Part shown: positions 33,471 to 36,821 of the stretch, in pieces
How positions within the stretch are numbered: the first letter of the stretch is position 1
How the letters are laid out: each line of letters begins with the position of its first letter
DNA from: Caballeronia humi
Lineage (GTDB): Bacteria > Pseudomonadota > Gammaproteobacteria > Burkholderiales > Burkholderiaceae
Assembly: GCF_001544475.1 (NCBI RefSeq)
Contig: NZ_FCNW02000053.1
Span: forward strand, 1 to 36,821
DNA: 36,821 bases
Direction of reading: 5' to 3'
Made by a program: the position numbers and the translations under genes
The notes under the pieces: generated by a model
Told to the model about the DNA's origin: nothing
The model's database searches: none
The model's input: the letters and a program-made list of their open reading frames with translations, nothing else

Positions 33471-34487
33471 GTGGCTCGCTTATCTAAGGCACCCGCCCTG
33501 CTGCTGATTAGTATTTGCGCAGCTACTTACCCCGCGTTCGGTTTTGCTGACGAATGCGAGAAGGTGCGCGCCGCTACCGTATCGGGACAACGTGACTTCG
33601 TTGCACATATCATTGGAGAAGACCCCCGTCACTCCGAGCGTGTGGACGGCGAGGCGATGTATCACATTGCCCGCTCGCCGATGCCGGATTTGCTGCATTG
33701 CGACGTCGTCGCGTACGGTCCAATGCCGTTTCTGATCTGTGTCCCCGCCGAGAACAATTTGATTCCATCCATTGCACGACGGCGCGTGACGCTTGCAGCG
33801 GGCAGGATCGGTCGATGCGTGCGCGAGCCCGTGATTGGCCCATTGAAATCGCCTTCGCTGCCCGGCCACCTGCAATGGTACGTTACGGATTGGCGTGAAT
33901 ACCGCCCGATTCGATATCGCCTGGATTGGAGCGCCAGCCTGAAAGACCCAGCGTGGACTCTGGAAGCCGGCCCGACCATCGAGACCACGAGCGATATCGG
34001 CCGGGCGACGCGCGCACTCAAGTCGAAGGACAAGACGCCGGACGGACGCCCATGTCGACAATTGCTCGCTGCTGTCGATTCGGCACAGCGCGATTTCCGG
34101 AACACAATCGGAGCCGTTGCCGAGACTGGCAGTGACCTTGTGCTTTTTAACTCATCCCTGCCGCTTATGGACTTCTCAGTCAAGGTAGGTATTGGCGGGA
34201 ACACGCCCAACATGCTCTTTGCGGAAAGGACGGTCCCCTCGCCGAACCTGACCCGTAGACAAGCGGAGGAAATGGGCGGAGCAGCAAGCCGCGCGCTCAG
34301 CGCATGCCTGCAGGTGCGCGCCGAGCGCATTGCAGACAAATCCTATGATGATGGCAGCGTCGAGCTGGTCTGGCGCCTTGCTGACCACTATCCTCCACGT
34401 CCAGTGTCAGTCTTTGCAGTGGTGCGCTTCGAGGCGGGTCACGAGCTTGTCAGTCGAACCGCGATCCGTATACAGCGTAAGGAGTGA
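33471..34487 (+). CDS. Exported hypothetical protein
   Basis: A 338-aa protein with a signal peptide (APALLLISICAATYPAFGFA) and a mature domain with scattered cysteines. I do not recognise a family. I prefer the GTG at 33471, which has GAGG at 6-bp spacing, to the ATG at 33438 inside an ATGCGA repeat without a ribosome site. It stands alone between minus-strand genes. Confidence 0.6.
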   Translation: MARLSKAPALLLISICAATYPAFGFADECEKVRAATVSGQRDFVAHIIGEDPRHSERVDGEAMYHIARSPMPDLLHCDVVAYGPMPFLICVPAENNLIPSIARRRVTLAAGRIGRCVREPVIGPLKSPSLPGHLQWYVTDWREYRPIRYRLDWSASLKDPAWTLEAGPTIETTSDIGRATRALKSKDKTPDGRPCRQLLAAVDSAQRDFRNTIGAVAETGSDLVLFNSSLPLMDFSVKVGIGGNTPNMLFAERTVPSPNLTRRQAEEMGGAASRALSACLQVRAERIADKSYDDGSVELVWRLADHYPPRPVSVFAVVRFEAGHELVSRTAIRIQRKE

Positions 34488-34823
34488 CGCGGACCGCAAG
34501 ACACCTTGCACAGCGCGTCGGACTGAATTCTCATGAGCTGCCAAACGACAACGATTGTCCCGTGGCGGGGCTTGAACCGCCGTTCGAACGTCATCGTGAA
34601 GCCCCCACTGCAACGACTGCAGCTGGCCGGTTTTCGCCGTCCACAGAATCATTTTCGCGTTTTGCTCAGCAGGTGTCCCTGACCGAGGTCCGTAATGACT
34701 TTCCAGATGTGGTTGCGCGAATAGTGTTTGCCGCACCGTCTCTCGATTGCCACTCGAAGTCGCTCGTTCGTCTATGTGTCTGCATCCAATCCATAAGACC
34801 GCGGAGAGCCTTTGAGTGCTTCA
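34488..34823. other. Intergenic, nothing recognised
   Basis: About 335 bp between convergent genes. A short stretch near 34563-34580 resembles part of a tRNA T-arm but does not fold correctly. No gene seen. Confidence 0.4.
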
Positions 34824-35285
34824 CTAATCTGCTGCGGTAAGTCGATAGACCTTCGGCCAATTAACGGGTGCCAGCGGCCGCCGCGTCTTAAGAGAATTGG
34901 CGAATCCAAGTTCGATTATGAGTTGCCGCGCGTAGACCCGCGAGTACCGGCGACGGAATTCACGCTCGATCACTGTTAGCAGGCGTCCGTCCGTCCAGCG
35001 GTCACTTTCAAACCCAAAAACCATAGCGGACGAGCTCAATGCGTCGGAGAGCCATGCCCGCGCATGCGCGTCAAGAGATGGCTTTCTACCACCCACACCC
35101 ATGCGCCTCAACTGTTCAAGCCCACCTTCTTCGACTACCGATTTGTAGCGCCTGGCCGTCTGGACGGAAATCCCGAGCGCGGAAGCAGTCTGAGTCGGGG
35201 TCCTCCCAGCAAGAAGCATCTCGCCCGCTTTCAATCGCAAGGCCACACTGGGCAGTTCAGTAAGCGTCTCGGACATCTCGGACAT
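34824..35285 (-). CDS. HTH protein related to IS630 transposase N-terminus
   Basis: A 153-aa protein. Residues 16-60 form a homeodomain-like HTH (LAGRTPTQTASALGISVQTA) and residues 65-140 a winged-helix region (SLDAHARAWLSDALSSS, then RWTDGRLLTVIE). The layout matches the DNA-binding half of IS630-type transposases without the DDE domain. It could be a stand-alone regulator or a truncated transposase. The ends look complete but the start has no clear ribosome site. Confidence 0.55.
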   Translation of the reverse strand: MSEMSETLTELPSVALRLKAGEMLLAGRTPTQTASALGISVQTARRYKSVVEEGGLEQLRRMGVGGRKPSLDAHARAWLSDALSSSAMVFGFESDRWTDGRLLTVIEREFRRRYSRVYARQLIIELGFANSLKTRRPLAPVNWPKVYRLTAAD

Positions 35286-35440
35286 AGCGCTTCGGGAGCG
35301 AGAAATAAGAGAATATAATATTGCCTCTTTTGAATTCTCAGTGGGTGGTTTGGCGGGTCAAGATCCTATGAGCATCCGGGCCGATCGAGAGACTGATGCT
35401 TACAATCAGAATCTCGACGCCTACTGTAGAGGAGATGATC

Positions 35441-36659
35441 ATGGGCAACGACCAGAGATATCAGTCGGAGACTGAAGAAGCGGTGCTTGCTGTCTCGCTC
35501 GAGCTCGCGGCCAAGACGTGGAAGGGTCGCGCTCTACGATGGCCGGCGCGAGCGGCCCGCCCTTCATACCGTCGAGCATCCGCAGGCCGCGGCGCGCCTC
35601 CAAGCCGTGCAGGCCTTGATCGACCAGCATAAGGATAGGTGCTCGCGGCCGGCCGACGTGCGGGTGGTCGTGTGCTACGAGGCCGGCCAGGACGCGTTCT
35701 GGATTTGGCGTGCGCTTCAGGCCCACGGCATTGAATGTTACGTCGTGGATCCCGCGAGCATCCCGGTAGAGCGTCGCATGCGGCGTGCAAAGACTGACCG
35801 GCTTGATGCCATCAAGCTCGTCACCAACCTGCGTGCATGGCAGCGCGGCGAACGCGACCGCATGCACGTCGTTCACGTGCCATCCGCGCAGGATGAAGCG
35901 TCGCGCCACCTGATGCGCGAACGCGGGCAACTGCAGAAGGAAGTGCTACAGCACCTCGACCGCATGCGCAAGCTGCTGGCCACGCTAGGCTGTTGGGATC
36001 AGGTCGATCACCGGGACTTTGCCGGCCGGCTCGCGCGCGACGAGGTGAGGTGTCACGACGGAACGCCCCTGCCGCTCGAACTGCGCGAGCGGCTGCTGCG
36101 CGAATGCGAACGGCTCGCGCTCGCCACCCAGCAGTTCGCCGCACTCGAGAAGACCCGTCAGGCCAGCGTGCCGGCACCGTCTCGCGCGCGCAGCGATGCC
36201 CTAGCTCGCCTGAAAGGCATTGGCGAAGTCAGCGCCTCACGCCTCGCGCTCGAACTCTACTGGCGCGATTTCCACAATCGGCGCCAGGTCGGGGCCTGTG
36301 TCGGATTGGTGCCCCAGCCGTATGACAGCGGCGAGAGCCAGACCGACCAGGGGATCAGCAAACAGGGCAACCGGCGCGTACGCGCGTTACTAGTCGAGAT
36401 GGCCTGGACCTGGCTGCGCTATCAGCCCGGCAGCGCACTCGCCCAGTGGTTCAACCGGCGCACCCAGGGCACCGGCCCCAATCGCCGTGCCCGACGCATC
36501 GCCATCGTCGCCGTCGCACGGCGCCTCGCGATTGCCCTGTGGCGTTACCTCAAGGACGGCGTGATTCCCGAAGGCGCTCAACTGAAGCCGCTGGTCAGCC
36601 CGTCCCGTACGCCAGTTGACGCCTCTCATGCAGCCTGCTACCCACAGAGTCTGAAGTGA
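35441..36659 (+). pseudogene. IS110-family transposase with one-base insertion
   Basis: The product would be a DEDD-type transposase. The ATG at 35441 has GGAG at 7-bp spacing and begins MGNDQRYQSETEEAVLAVSL, ELAAKTWK. An extra G in the run at about 35523-35526 then breaks the frame; without it the text reads KVALYDGRRERPALHTVEHP. The rest (to 36659) is open and has the family's marks: Glu in VVCYEAGQDAFW, Asp residues in AKTDRLDA, and the C-terminal Ser motif QGISKQGNRRVR. It is probably inactive unless the base is a sequencing error. IS110 elements lack clear inverted repeats, so I cannot set the element's ends. Confidence 0.85.
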
Positions 36660-36821
36660 ATACGCCCGTGCCCGCCCTGGGTTGCCACAGCAACCGATGT
36701 TTCAAGATCGGGCGTGTTCCCACACACAATTCCGGCGCAATGCGCCCCGGCGGTCGGTCAAATTCCCCCATGTATGGTCACCTCAAAATCCCCCAGGTAA
36801 CGATCGCCGGCTGAGCGGTCC
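36660..36821. other. Possible terminal repeats of another IS
   Basis: Two similar words, TCAAATTCCCCCA near 36759 and TCAAAATCCCCCA near 36783, lie close together. Repeats of this kind occur at the ends of IS21-type elements. The element itself would lie outside the window. Confidence 0.3.

Noticed and set aside
34550..34595. tRNA-like T-arm on the minus strand (GGCGGTTCAAGCCCCGCC)
   Set aside because: The loop would be 8 nt instead of 7, and no acceptor, D or anticodon arm can be built around it.

Overview
The window is high-GC proteobacterial DNA. Its gene families and codon use suggest Burkholderiaceae (Burkholderia, Paraburkholderia or Caballeronia). The centre carries plasmid replication and partition genes, so this is most likely part of a megaplasmid or chromid. 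The genus is an inference from family content; no rRNA or tRNA gene is present to confirm it.

Layout. (1) 75-1179 is a decayed IS630-family element. Its right end forms the last base of the stop codon of the neighbouring gene. (2) 1179-12822, all on the minus strand, is an exopolysaccharide (EPS) operon. In transcription order it encodes a Wzc/BceF-type tyrosine autokinase, a TviB/WbpO-type UDP-sugar dehydrogenase, a TviC/WbpP-type UDP-HexNAc 4-epimerase, a MurJ/MVF-type flippase, three GT4 glycosyltransferases, a NodB-like deacetylase and a beta-helix (pectate-lyase-like) protein. The dehydrogenase and epimerase together predict a GalNAcA-type (Vi-like) sugar. A promoter region with strong dyads lies at 12823-13330. 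A second beta-helix paralogue, a predicted lipoprotein, lies upstream at 13426-14574. No initiating transferase, Wzy polymerase, Wza channel or Wzb phosphatase is visible, so these must lie elsewhere or the cluster is incomplete.

(3) 15244-22255 is an unusual accessory locus. It has an acetoacetyl-CoA-synthetase-like adenylation domain fused to a carrier domain and a thioesterase. Divergent from it, across a perfect palindrome, are a tandem double alpha/beta hydrolase with non-serine nucleophile elbows and a secreted SGNH esterase with a bulb-lectin tail. A small membrane protein lies just beyond. I infer a role in acyl modification of a cell-surface product, or a small metabolite pathway.

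(4) 22838-27790 is the replication and maintenance core. It holds two unrelated iteron origins placed back to back: a TrfA-type replicon with nine 17-bp iterons and a DnaA box, and a Rep_3-type replicon with about ten 19-bp iterons. A parA and ribbon-helix-helix partition pair follows, with a repeat-rich candidate centromere. This looks like a fused, dual-replicon plasmid.

(5) 27792-36821 is accessory and partly decaying DNA: a cold-shock gene, a possible antitoxin remnant, an exported cupin, two small hypothetical genes, a Cache-domain sensor protein, a PAS-GGDEF pseudogene that has lost its signature motif, a maleate-isomerase-like protein without the usual cysteines, an exported hypothetical protein, a HTH protein, and an IS110-family transposase broken by one inserted base.
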